A stretch of DNA of 64,000 nt, from contig CM034544.1 of the NCBI GenBank assembly GCA_020002185.1, positions 4,648,632-4,712,631 of the forward strand, in the 5' to 3' direction. The notes under the pieces were generated by a model. The model ran no database searches. It had not been told where the DNA came from and worked only from the letters and a program-made list of their open reading frames with translations. The position numbers and the translations under genes are program-made. Origin of the DNA: Paraescarpia echinospica (lineage: Eukaryota; Annelida; Polychaeta; Sabellida; Siboglinidae). Shown piece after piece: positions 23,393-35,496 of the stretch; positions within the stretch are counted from its first letter, which is position 1; every line of letters begins with the position of its first letter.

Positions 23393-26300
23393 ATCAAGCA
23401 TACGTGGACCTATTGTTGGGGGAAATGTCCTGATAATAAGTGAAGTGAATTTACGTCGCATCAAGGATGTCTACAGAAATGTAAGTGTAACTCCAACGAA
23501 GTCCGAAGTCAATTCTCTTCTTTCTAATGTGCATTCGCTATCTTTGACCATTGGCCTCTGGTCTTCCACTTAGTAGTGCATTTAAGAAAACAACTAGTTA
23601 TGTAGAGTTTTTTCCAGAAAACAAATCAAATGGTGTCATTCTTCAGGAGGCACAACAGTTTGCTTCAGGGGTGCGTATGAGCTACTTTAGTTATAGTTAA
23701 AGATAAGTTCATACTTTAGTTGCACATGCAAGGCAGTTTCATGGTGTCATTGTTTTCTTTTGCACATGGTTAGGGTATTCTTCTAGCATTGTTGGTTTTG
23801 TTACCACCAGATGGTTCTTGAATGTATACAATACAAAAACCTTTTGTCAGAATCCTCAAGGACCTAAGCTCAGAGGTTACACAATCTCAAAAACATGTTG
23901 TTGAAGTTGTCAACTGATGTACCAAGGAGCATTATTTGTTTGTATAGGCGCTGGTGTTTGATGTGAAAGGCCAAGGGAGAATTGAAGAAGGCCCAAAACG
24001 AGTAAGTTGGCTTTCAGAACATTTTAGATATAAAACTACGGCCATAAGATTTGTTTCTATTTTAATTAGATTTAAAAAAATCACAAGTTTAATTAAAATT
24101 TCCACAGATGTTGTTTTCGTCCTTGTTCCCTGCCATACAGGGGTGATGGGCAGGCACAATTTTGCGAACAGATACAACAGAATAATTATATCACTGCATA
24201 CACAAGCATGCATGAATACATTCAAGTGTATGCATGCAATGTACATGCACATATATATATACAATTATTATGTATATTGATCTAAATGTACGCATACTTT
24301 TATAAATGCATATATTTATATATACAAAATCAGTGTTCCAGGTTACCAGTTAAGAAAGGCAACTCAACTTTTCAACAACATGAATTATAAGTCTGATACA
24401 GAGGTGGGCATATTACAAAAATCTAAACAGTATTTAAATTTTAACCGAAGCTTCTTCTGCAGTTGTTCTTATGGAGGGAGAAACTTACAAGATTAAACTC
24501 ATTTGCGGCCAATCAGAACGAATACCTCTCTGTGCGTTTGCGAAGTGGGTTGATCCAGCACCTTCCAGGGTAAGCTGTTAAATATTTTATATTACGTAAA
24601 ATGGAGTTTTTCTGATCATTTTTTTTCTTCAAAAATCATGTTTATACAGTGTAAATTATATTTATTATGACATTCTGACAATCCAAATGTGTTTCAGTGA
24701 ACAATTTGCTGTTGTTGAAATTTAAGTGTTTTGGGAGGAAGACCTCAGGTCTGAAGCCGTGATGAACACGTATTGTCATTAGAAACATTGAGCGGTTTAA
24801 TTCAACAGTGGATTCTGCTTCGTTAAGACATATTTGAGTGGTGACTGTTGAGTACCGGTATGTTAGAAATACACATAGTAAAAATTATTTTAAAATAAAA
24901 TGGATGGAACACGTAACAGTTCTAATTAATTCAGGGTTCTTCTCTGTCATAATTTTACGTAACGATTTGTCACCAATTAATTTTTTTACCTAACCCATGT
25001 TTTGTTGTTAATTATCTAGTTGGGAGAAACTGATCCAGCTGTGGCTATATATTAATTGTAATACAATTATGCTATTGTTATGTGTATCTGTTACTAGTGT
25101 TGCTGGTTTATAGGCCATGTGTTCTCTTCCTGAATCCGCTCATCCATGAGAAAATTAGGGTGCATCCCGCAATATCTCTCGATGCCAACGAGGTTCTAGT
25201 CGTCTACAACCTTGACCCAGAGACCCACAAGGTCACACGATACCTGCGCAATGGACCGACCTTGTATATTCCCCAAGCAAATGAATGGTTTGTTATTATT
25301 TAAGAAATTATTTACCCCTTTCCAATGGCAGTGATAGTGTCACGTGACCAGTGTGATTGCTAATGTCTTTTTTGTGGGAAATTTGTTTGTATGAAATCCT
25401 GCTCTGTTATGCAGTATTTAGCAAAATAGGAAAACTGAAGAAAAATACAGCTTATACCATTGTAAAGTTCTGCGATGCTTATAAAAGTGGAACCTTAAAC
25501 ATATTGCACGTGACATAAATATAGTTATACAAAATATTGGAAAATCTTTATTTCATCAATATATTTAAGGTGCTTTTTTGCAAACATCTGGGGATCATTT
25601 CACTAAGATATTTAGCACATAAGGAAAACCAATCATCAAACAGAATCTGTTGTTGATTTTACGGTACATTTTCAAAATGCAAAATGATGCCGCTCCGTTA
25701 TTGAGGACACTATTTCCGTGACACACACCGGCGAAAGTATCCCGGAGTGCCTCCTGGTTTTGACAGTTTTGTAAGATCACTCTTAAGGATCAAAATCAAT
25801 TTTATAGAGCAAAATTGACCTTTGAACTCATAAGAATGTTAAGTATTGAAACATTCCCCTGTATCTTCGCTACTATTCAGCTCAATTTATATTATTTGTG
25901 GAATAACATGTATTGTGAATAAATATGTCATACTCTAGAAAATGTAGATTGTCTGTCTATGTGAATATGTGTTTTACATGTTTCCTATGCGGCGATGCCT
26001 TCACATGTTAAAATGTGTACAGATACCAACGTCACTATAATTAATACATTTAATATTTGAAACTTGTATGCCTAGAAGAATGTAGAATGGGTGATGGCAG
26101 ACTACAAAATGGCAACAGAACTGATAGGGAAAGTCCTGGGAGCATATGCAGCGTGTCATAATTTCAGCTCTCTCATCAATTAGATTTTTATATTGATCAT
26201 CATTTTCAGAATAGTTTCTTGACAAATCTAACCTGTGTGTATCTTCCACAACATGCCCATTTATTTGTACAAATGTGTTATTTAATCTTGATGAAATCAT

Positions 26301-29300
26301 CAAATAAAATATTTGTTTCTCCTGAACCCAGTTGAAATTCAGCAAAATGTAACCTTATTAAAAATTGAGCAACAAACCTGATTATCAATGCAGTAAATGG
26401 TTCGAGAAGTGAGAACTGTAAATTACCATTGTAAAACCCAGCTGATATTTTGCAAAAAAATATCTATACAACAAACTTTAATGACAAACCTGATTAACAG
26501 TGCACTCAGTTTTTCGAGGAGTGAGACTTCTTTACGATGTTCATGTAAACACAGCAGGGGACCATTTTTGTGTAATTATGGCTTGTCCACATTAACTAAT
26601 TTTTTGTGAATTATTTTTATACTGATATACATTTTAGAAGTCCTATGTTTAAATACTGGACTACCTAATTATATACTTGAACGCACATTTTATATATATA
26701 TTTTATTAACAACCTATTTTTTGTTCCATGATGTGTGTCTATATCTTTGTATTTTTACTTGTGTTTTATGTAGACATGTGGACTTTTTGTGTGAAATATA
26801 CATTATTATTATTAGTGAAATGACCCGCGGATGTTATTTCAATTTTCAGGTTGCATGAGTTTCACTGGCATGGCACCGATCCCCAAAACAAGACCCGGAT
26901 GATCGAAGGAAGCCGGATCTTCACTCGCCTCCAGGTTATCCCTGACCAGTTCTACTACAATGTAAGTAGGTCATGGCTGCTCATTATTTCATGATAAGTT
27001 ATAGATTGGTCAGAGCAGATTTGCGAAGTAAGATATTACAGCCTGGTGAGAGTGTTGATCCACTCAACAGAGGGCACCACTATGGACACCAGGAATTAAA
27101 TAGCATTTGGGAACGAATCAAAAATATGTAACGGCAATAACCGCTGTGCTTGCTGCTCTCTAGCACGTTTCAAAATCACCATGTTACAAAAACAAAGTAG
27201 GGCATGAAGGGGAAACATAAGTAAACTAACTATCCCTGGGTTGTGCTTGTATCTGGTTCATTGCTTTCCCTCGACCTAATTTAAAGACTTCTCAATGCAG
27301 CAAGGGCAACTAATTGTGTCCAGACCCTTAGCCACAAATATTTTTGGCCAGTCTTGATTTAATCAAAAATGTGCTTTTTAGCAGGCGAACAGCATGCGTG
27401 GCAGCCATTCATGTTGACCGCAACCATTTTTTGCCAGTTTATTTTTTTTAACGACAAACTGGGTCATCTGAGCCATTTATTTAATTAATACTGATCCATT
27501 TGATTTGTTTCACCACCAGTTGTGCCAATGATAGTCACTAATGTGGGCATCTCCACTCGGAACTATTAGTTAATTTTGTGGCCAGCTGGCCCAGTCTAAA
27601 TTCCACCAGTCTTATCAGTTGTAATTACTGGTCACCTGCCAGTCTTGAAGACAGGCTGATAGGTATGTGGCTAAGCCCTATGATAGTATTCCATGGTCTG
27701 AGTGACTGACGTGATCTTAACTTTGATCCCTAGGTGGATGAGGTGAGGACGGCAGACGACGCCCTTATGAGGATAAAACTGATGATCTTCTACGAGGTGA
27801 AGGATATAAACCATATGGTAAGGACCAGTCTGCCTGGGGACCTTCTTCTGAGGTATCTTATTTTCTAAGGACCCTTTCTCATTATAAGGACCTTGTTTCC
27901 GGATCTTGTCTTCTGAGGAACTTCTCATCTAAAGATTTATCTGATAAGAACGTTGTCTTGTTTCGAAGGACCTTGTCTACTCACTCTACTGTTGATCTTG
28001 TCTGGACTAACAAGATGTGATGGCAAATAGGTGTGCAGACAGACAGGCAGGCGGACATACAGACATACAGACAGGCGGACAGACAGACAGGCAGACACAC
28101 GGACAGACAGGCAGATAGACAGACAGGCAGGCAGAAAGACAGACACAAACAAAGAGATGGACAAGCAGACAGACGGGTGGGTAGACTAACAAAAAGGCGG
28201 ACAGACAGACAGATGGAGATACAGACAGACGGGCAGATCTTCAGGGGGATGAGCATTGTTTTATTGCTTTATAGATTGTTGTCCAGTGTTTGCATAACAT
28301 ACTTTTCTGTTGTTGACAGCTGAACACGACACAGGACCCAATAGCTGACTTCATCAAGTAAGTTGGCTAACTGCGATGCAGTTTTTAGGTGGACAATGTG
28401 ACATGTACGTACATCATGACCAGATGTACACAGTAGACATCATTCACATTCATCATACACAGACATGTACACATTAAACACAGTTATGTAAATCAAACAG
28501 TCATGTACTTCATACACAGTCGTGTATGCCATCTAGAGTCATGTACATCATACATAGTCATGTATGCCATCTAGAGTCATGTACATCATACACAGTCATG
28601 TATGCTATCTAGTGTAATGTACATCATACACAGTCATGTATGCCATCTAGAGTCATGTACATCATACAAGTCATGTATGCCATCTAGAGCTATGTACATC
28701 ATACATAGTCATGTATGCCATCTAGAGTCATGTACATCATACATAGTCATGTATGCCATCTAGAGTCATGTACATCATACACAGTCATGTATGCTATCTA
28801 GTGTCATGTACATCATACACAGTCATGTATGCCATCTAGAGTCATGTACATCATACAAGTCATGTACATCATACACAGTTATGTATGCCATCTAGAGTCA
28901 TGTACATCATACACAGTCATGTATGCCATCTAGAGTCATGTACATCGTACAAGTCATGTATGCCATCTAGAGTCATGTACATCATACAAGTCATGTATGC
29001 CATCTAGAGTCATGTACATCATACAAGTCATGTATGCCATCTAGAGTCATGTACATCATACATAGTCATGTATGCCATCTAGAGTCATGTACATCATACA
29101 TAGTCATGTATGCCATCTAGAGTCATGTACATCATACACAGTCATGTATGCTATCTAGTGTCACGTACATCATACACAGTCATGTATGCCATCTAGAGTC
29201 ATGTACATCATACAAGTCATGTATGCCATCTAGAGTCATGTACATCATACAGTCATGTATGCCATCTAGAGTAATGTACATCATACACAGTCATGTATGC

Positions 29301-32300
29301 CATCTAGAGTCATGTACATCATACACAGTTATGTATGCCATCTAGAGTCATGTACATCATACACAGACATGTATGCCATCTAGAGTCATGTACATCATAC
29401 AAGTCATGTATGCCATCTAGAGTCATGCACATTATACATAGTCATGTATGCCATCTAGAGTCATGTACATCATACACAGTCATGTATGCCATCTAGAGTC
29501 GTGTACATCACACACAGTCATGTATGCCATCTAGAGTCATGTACATCATACACAGTTATGTATGCCATCTAGAGTCATGTACATCATACACAGTCATGCG
29601 TGCCATCTAGAATCATGTACATCATATACAGTCATGTACGCCGTCTAGTCGTGTACATCATTCACAGTCATGTATGCCATTTAGAGTCGTGTACATCATA
29701 CACAGTCATGTATGCCATCTAGAGTCATGTACATCATACATAGTCATGTATGCCATCTAGAGTCATGTACATCATACATAGTCATGTATGCCATCTAGAG
29801 TCGTGTATACATCATACACATTTATGTACATGATTACACACCCGTAATCTGACTATCTCCGAAATGATGGCTGATTACAACTTGGCCATCAGCAAACCAA
29901 CTAAAGTGCATCGACTAACTGGCTGCCTGCAACCTGCACAAACTAATTCATGCAAAAACTCACCCGTAATCTTACCATCACACAAAAAATGGTGACTTTA
30001 TTTTGATGCTGACTAATCTGTACATCAGTATGACGTTATTTATATTTCTATATTCTAATAAGTTCTCTTTCTCCACAGTTGCGTCTCAGCAGATGTGGTT
30101 GCGTTTGTCTCCAAACTCAGGTAATTTGCCAACCAGTTCCATTTCACAGCCATTGACATCGTAGTTGCCTCCCAGTCAACCAGATGGATATCTGCTATGT
30201 AATTAGTAGAATAAATAAATGTGTAATCGATTCTTAAATACAAACTTGTGTATTTTCCTACATCACACCATTTAGGAAACAGTTGATCAGTTAATCTTGA
30301 ATGATTATCGTCACTTAAAAATTAGTTTATTAAAATCACACATGAACCATGTGTTTTTCAAAACATCACTTTTTAAAATGTTTTTTAAATTTTATCAATA
30401 AATAAAAAACTTCTGAAGATATTTTAACAAATGAGGCGCCATTTAAAGCTCACCATCTGTGGAATAAAAAAATACGAAATTTTATTTTGCAACATATTAC
30501 TCACTTAGCTGTGGCCACATGTGGATGACTGTTTAAATATGACGTTGTTTGCATAACTTATAATAATAATAATAACGTTTATTTCAGACAAGTTCATATG
30601 TATACATCAAATACAAGTAAAAATAATACACAGATATAAACACATGCCATGGAATAAAAATAGTTGGTTAATAAAAAAAGTATAAAATATGCGTTCAAGT
30701 ATATAATTGGGTAGTCCAGTATTTAAACATAGGACTTCTAAAATGTATATCAGTATAAAAATAATTCACAAAAAGTGGATTTTCAGACTGTTGACAATGA
30801 CATAATAAGCTAAATACGGATGAATGCTTAATTTAACATAGTTTATAAAGACCTAGCACCACAGTAAGAGTGAAATAAGCGTACAGTGAACTGTCTCTAG
30901 AAAGTCGTCTTTGAATGTCTTCCAACAGTTACACTGAGTTCATCGAGAGGTCGGCTGAACTAAACGACCTCACAAACTATCCACTGCTGAAGGATCGCTG
31001 CAAGATGATTGGCTATGAGGTCAGCAAGGTCGTATTCCGTGGGTATTATGCCAGTGAGCAGCTGCAACGTATGCATGACGGGGCAATCGAAGCAAGGGTT
31101 AAACTCAAGTTGGAGGTAAGTAAGGAGTTAAAATAGCTGGTTGACAAATTATTGCAACAAAATAAGACTTTGATTTTGGAAATTGCAAAGGTGATAAAAC
31201 TGTTTTAACAGTGGTCTGATTTATCATTTAACTAACCAAGTTACCCTGGTATTGTATGGCGAGAGAAAAGTAGTTAAAGCCATCTCTAGATCAAAGAGGT
31301 TAAATACGCTACCCGTGGATAGCTATAATTTTACTGTATAATGCTATGCTGGCGTTTGTTGCTTGGCAGCCTGCCAGAAATAGAACTTGCCCACCCGGCT
31401 GGTTGCCACTAAATGCTAATGCGATCAGTGACAGGCAGAATTAATGTTTTCCATTGGCTTCCAGGATCCCCATCCCCAGAGCCCCCAGGTGAAATAAAAA
31501 ACAAAATCTATAAATCACCGGAATGGGCTTGTTGGCAAGCCTACACAATTTCAGTCCCGTACTGACAGAGATATCCTCGGACACACAGAACGATAGACTG
31601 AAAACGATCCACACTGTTTAGATTAGTACCTGTAAATAGAATAAAAATGCAGCGTATTTATTGAGATGACTGCGTTAATTCCACAGATAATGTAAATACC
31701 TGTTTTGATTCCATAAATAAATAAACGTAAGTGAATTGTTTCTTCTAGTTTGAGTCGGAAGAACAGACTGAATCGCTCATCGACATGAACATCAAGAATG
31801 ATCAGGAGAGGGCAGCACTAGGTATGACCATTCTGCTGACATTGCGGAAATACTTCAATTCTGAAGATTTCGTTTTTTTGATGTGCTTAGTTTTAGGGCC
31901 ACCATGTGCGGGTGTTGCAACATAGTAGTTAGAACAGCAGACCCTCAATCGAAAGGTTTAGTGATCGAATCTTATTGCTGCCGCTTTGAAGCTTGGACAG
32001 TTTTGTTCACTCCACATTGCTTTAGTTCATTCAGCTGTATAAATGAGTACCAGGCATGAGTACCGTTTAGTGGTCTGATTTATCATTTCACCAATGGTGG
32101 CTATAAATGAATGTGTAGTTTTTGTGAAATTATTGCAGTGTGGCTGAATGCTTCCTAGAGAAGTCGAGTTGAAGTTGGTAAGAGATGTTGTTAATATCAG
32201 TGAACTCCATATTAACCCATTAACCCATCTTTAATTCACATGATTAGTCCATTGTCATAAATAAGAAACCTAACATTTTGTTTATATCTGGTCTGGCAGA

Positions 32301-35300
32301 ACTTTGGAAATTAGAGACTTTCCCTGAAAATAATATGTATTTTTTTGACAGAACAACACCTGGAGTTGGATGAACTAAGCCATCGGCAAAGTATTGAAAG
32401 GTAAGTCACATGACACATCACATGACATGTCATAATGATATTGTTAAATAACTTTAGGATTAAATTGTGTTATGCAAGATGGGAAAATATTTCATACATA
32501 TATTTCATCTGGAATCTTGTTAATTTATAAAACAGAACATTATTTTATAAAGTGGGAACTTTTTAAATGGAAAATTTTAATTAAATCGGAAACTATAGTT
32601 AAAATAGTGACATTAACGTATAAAAGGGGAACACTTATGTATGATTCGATATAACAGTTTGTTCCAGTTGCTAGTGTAATTAATGATATTTGTGAGTAGA
32701 TTCCTAGTAAGAGTGACTGAATGTTGTTGTTGGTTGTTGTTTAGATGTGAACATGAGCACAACATGGCCTTGATGAAACAACAACATGTGGAGGCCATGT
32801 GTCGTAGGCAGAAACAACAACAAGCTCGACTAGTGGTCAGTATAAACTGTGTCTCTAATGGTCAGTATAAACAGTGTATCTAGTGGTCACTATAAACAGT
32901 GTCTCTAATGGTCAGTATAAACAGTGTATCTAATGGTCACTATAAACAGGGTCTCTAGTGGTCATAATAAACAGGGTATCTAGTGGTCAGTATAAACAGG
33001 GTCTCTCTAGTGGTCATTATAAACAGGTTATCTCTCTCTAGTGGTCAGTACACACATGATCTCTCTAGTGGTCACTACACACAGGGTCTCCCTCTCTAGT
33101 GGTCAATATACAGTGGGTTTCTCTCTAGTGGTCAGTACAAAGAGGGTCTCTAGTGGTCAGTTTATACAGGGTCTCTCTCTAGTAGTCAATATATAAAGGG
33201 TTTCTCTCTAGTTGTCAGTATAAACAGGGTCTCTCTTGTGGTAAGTATACACAGGGTCCCTCTAATGGTCAGTATACACACAGTGTCTCTAGTGGTCAGT
33301 ATACACAAGGTCTCTCTCTAGCAGTCAGTATATACAGGGTCTCTCTGGTGGTCAGTATAAACAGGGTCTCTCGCAGAGTCTCTCTAGTGGTCAGTATACA
33401 CAGGGTCTCTCTCTCTCTCTCTAGTGGTCCGTATACACCGGGTCTCTCTCTAGCAGTCAGTATATACAGGGTCTCTCTCTTGTGGTCAGTATACACCAGG
33501 TGTCTCTAGCAGTCAGTGTACACAGGGTCTCTCTGGTGGTCAGTATAAACAGGGTCCCTTTCTAATGGTCAGTATACACGGGGTCTCCATCTAGTGGTCA
33601 GTATACACAGGTATAATGGTTGATATACACAGGTTATTCACCTATTGTTGATTATTGTAAGCAGGTTTGCCATGAAGGGTTTCCATCCGTTGGTCAGTAG
33701 AGATAGATCTCCATCTAGTGATCAGTATACAAGGGTTCTTACTTGTTATTATTAAACTACTGCATATTACCAATGCCATCAAGTCTAACTCTAATTGTGT
33801 TACTTTGCTTTTCCATAGAACAGCGCTGATTTAGAGATTCCTCCATGTCTACAAGCTAGTTTAATTAATATTCTAATTTTCATTTATTTGTGTTGTCTAT
33901 TTATTTTGTCTTTATTTGTTTTATATCACAAATAAACTGAAGGCAAGGGTCTCCAGACAAGTCTAACGACAACCATTTCGGTTGCAGCCATAAAAGGCTA
34001 AAGTCTACTATAAGATAAATTTTCAATTTCTTTGAAACTTTGTATAGGTAAACTGCTGAGCGTGCCTTACCCTTTAGTATGGCACGTGATTGTGTGGGTT
34101 GGTGTTTTAGGCTTTCTCTTAAATTGCAGTCGCGGAATTTACAATTTTTTTATCACTGTAAAGATAATAATCTTGTCTACCAGTTTGTCGCTGGATGCAT
34201 ATAGGAATTATATTTACTTTTTGAGTTATTGCTGTTTGTAAACATTGCGAATGCTCAATCTTACATTATATCTGCAGCCGTGTATACATTGCAGGATTAA
34301 GCGTTCGTGACGTTCAAACAGCATTAAGGGTAGCCACTACCCAGAAACAGCCATAGGCGATATCTCTGATAATACTGAACGTATCTTACACAAATTTGGA
34401 GTACTGATTAATTAAATGAATAGTATTTGATATGTGGAATATGGGCTCAGTTGCTTTTGTATTACCATGGCAATGAACGTTTCTAGTGTGACAGAGGGGC
34501 ATGCATCCTTGAAAATTATTCTGAGCTAACAACTGACTTCACTGACTGTTGTTCAGGTATTAGCCTTTATGCAAGCACCAACACGAGTCATGAATAGTGA
34601 TGAAAGAAGGCCAAATGAATGACGTTTATTAAGAGATTAAGTTAAAGAGAGAACTTCACTGACTGTTGTTCAGGTATTAGCCTTTTTGAAGACACTTTGA
34701 AAAATGCTCAAACCTAAAGTCCCATCTCACAAAAGTCATTGCAGTCAGATTTCCTTGCCCAAAACCACCTTATTGCACAAAGGAGTATTCTAGCTGATGA
34801 TTCTTGGCAGTTGCATGATCACACGTACTGTTGTTAGCTCAGAATAATTTTCAAGGATGTGAAAATCAGTCTCGTTAGAAACATTCATTGCCATAATGAT
34901 ACACAAGCAAATGAGCTCGTATTTCAAACATTATATACCATTCATTTCCCTAACTACTACACCAAATTTTTGTAAGTATTAATAGAGATACAGCATATTG
35001 ATTATATGGCCGTTTTCGGGTAGTGGCTACCCTTAACTCAAAAACTAAAACAAATCCTGGGTTCATCCAGCAACAAACTGAACAGGCTAAAAGTAATGGT
35101 AAGTTCTTATATAGCACAGTGAGTGAACGAACTAGCCCAAGGTTCAACTGCAGCACAGGATTCGAACCCGGGTTGTCTCGGTCGAAGCTCTAGCCACTGC
35201 ACCACTGCGCTCCAAGGATGACCGAGAGGGTTAAACAAAAATATTTAAACAGCAGGACACTAGTTTAACTGAAAGGAATGTTACAGTTAGTCTTCAATAA

Positions 35301-35483
35301 CCACTGTTACAGATGAAGCAGATGGTGGATGAACAGCGGACGGCCTTCTACGACCACTTATTCACCCTCGGTGTTGACCTTACGACCTTTCTCCTCAGCC
35401 ACCACCCCCAACCCGCACAGGTGATCCGGGTGATTGGCGCCGGCGATGACACAGCCACCAATCTGCATGTCCACCACAACTAG
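23393..35483 (+). CDS. SPFH/band-7-like protein resembling the major vault protein shoulder
   Basis: Exons read on +: 23393-23480, 23647-23670 (tentative), 23948-24001, 24463-24569, 25114-25287, 26850-26961, 27734-27817, 28320-28357, 30079-30120, 30929-31115, 31749-31821, 32352-32400, 32745-32835 and 35313-35483 (TAG). All joins keep phase. The order is NVLIISEVNLRRIKDVY; the conserved EEGPKR/LFLWREKLTRLNSFAA join; NEYLSVRLRSG; LNPLIHEKI; a domain with VRTADDALMRIKLMIFYEV and IADFINCVSADVVAFVSKL. Next come IGYEVSKVVFRGYYASEQLQ and a long charged helix (EARVKLKLE... QKQQQARLV), probably coiled coil. The last stretch is VDEQRTAFYDHLF and a HVHHN tail. The 'T-A-D...L...L...F-E-V' block followed by a helix and a beta-alpha unit matches the SPFH fold, as in the vault shoulder. 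It is probably an oligomeric scaffold in cytosol or on membranes; function unknown. The true start is uncertain. Confidence 0.7.
26605..26815 (+). mobile_element. (TTA)n-tailed retroposon copy, + orientation
   Basis: About 210 bases containing GATATACATTTTAGAAGTCC and GGACTACCTAATTATATACT and ending in TATTATTATTATT. A copy in the opposite orientation is at 30,567-30,775. The shared 3' simple tail suggests a SINE or the 3' end of a LINE. It lies just upstream of the exon at 26,850. Confidence 0.7.
27315..27515 (-). repeat. Diverged inverted copy of the left-end repeat
   Basis: Read on the minus strand, this intron segment aligns with bases ~190-400 (and ~9,983-10,193). Shared blocks include AAATGGATCAGTATTAATTA, AAATGGCTCA and ATGGCTGCCA. 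It shows that part of the duplicated block is an interspersed family. Confidence 0.7.
28030..28240. repeat. GACA/GGCA-type microsatellite
   Basis: An imperfect (ACAG)n tract with interruptions such as GGCAGGCAGA lies in the intron 5' of the exon at 28,320. It opens long low-complexity frames on both strands. Confidence 0.95.
28500..29825. repeat. 36-39-bp minisatellite (~33 copies)
   Basis: The core unit joins AGTCATGTATGCCATCTAG and AGTCATGTACATCATACAC. Each unit is itself a diverged dimer of GTCATGTA-started halves. Variants with AAG or ATAG junctions vary the length by 1-3 bases. It fills most of the 1.7-kb intron between exons at 28,320 and 30,079. Confidence 0.95.
30567..30775 (-). mobile_element. 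(TTA)n-tailed retroposon copy, - orientation
   Basis: The reverse complement matches 26,605-26,815 nearly base for base (ATATACTTGAACGCA, AGTCCTATGTTTAAATACTG). TAATAATAATAATAA marks its tail. It lies in the intron ending at 30,928. Confidence 0.75.
31905..32190 (+). mobile_element. tRNA-derived SINE, degenerate
   Basis: The head has TAGTAGTTAGAACAGCAGAC and a B-box-like GTGATCGAATC. The body has CATTCAGCTGTATAAATGAG, then GTGTGGCTGAATGCTTCCTA and GAGAAGTCGAG, as in the copy at 51.3-51.6 kb. It is in an intron of the SPFH-like gene. Confidence 0.65.
32826..33612 (+). repeat. Minisatellite grown from a splice donor
   Basis: About 25 irregular units of 26-40 bp share CTAGTGGTCAGTATA-type cores and CAGGGTCTCTCT spacers. 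The first unit overlaps the last bases of the exon ending 32,835 (CTA GTG / GTCAGT), so the exon's own donor is the repeated core. The array occupies the start of the last intron. Confidence 0.9.
34328..35032. mobile_element. TTAA-flanked MITE with ~205-bp inverted repeats
   Basis: The ends read GGGTAGCCACTACCC (left) and GGGTAGTGGCTACCC (right, its reverse complement apart from the inner base). TTAA lies on both sides (34,324-34,327 and 35,033-35,036). The inverted repeats extend about 205 bases, to CTTGAAAATTATTCTGAGCT and its complement AGCTCAGAATAATTTTCAAG near 34,840-34,860. Exact TTAA target use is shared by piggyBac and Kolobok elements. The 705-bp element has no transposase and has an internal direct repeat (ACTTCACTGACTGTTGTTCA at ~34,536 and ~34,653). 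Confidence 0.85.
35045..35214 (-). mobile_element. tRNA-derived SINE head, minus orientation
   Basis: On the minus strand it begins GGAGCGCAGTGGTGCAGTGG, with B box GGGTTCGAATCCTGTGC, then GAACCTTGGGC, as in the 51.5-kb SINE. It resembles a tRNA gene's promoter half, but no full cloverleaf is present. Confidence 0.75.
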
Positions 35484-35496
35484 CGCCACCTGGTGG
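35483..35496 (-). promoter_or_regulatory. CTCF-like core motif at the SPFH-like stop codon
   Basis: On the minus strand CCACCAGGTGGCGC matches the CTCF core consensus CCASYAGRKGGCRS at 14 of 14 positions. It overlaps the last base of the TAG stop. Occupancy is unknown. Confidence 0.35.

Noticed and set aside
27937..28323. Gln-Thr-Asp-Arg and Cys-Leu-Ser-Val frames
   Set aside because: Translation of a GACA-type microsatellite on both strands.
28500..29825. CRISPR-like repeat array
   Set aside because: Units are contiguous without unique spacers, in a spliced animal gene; it is a minisatellite.
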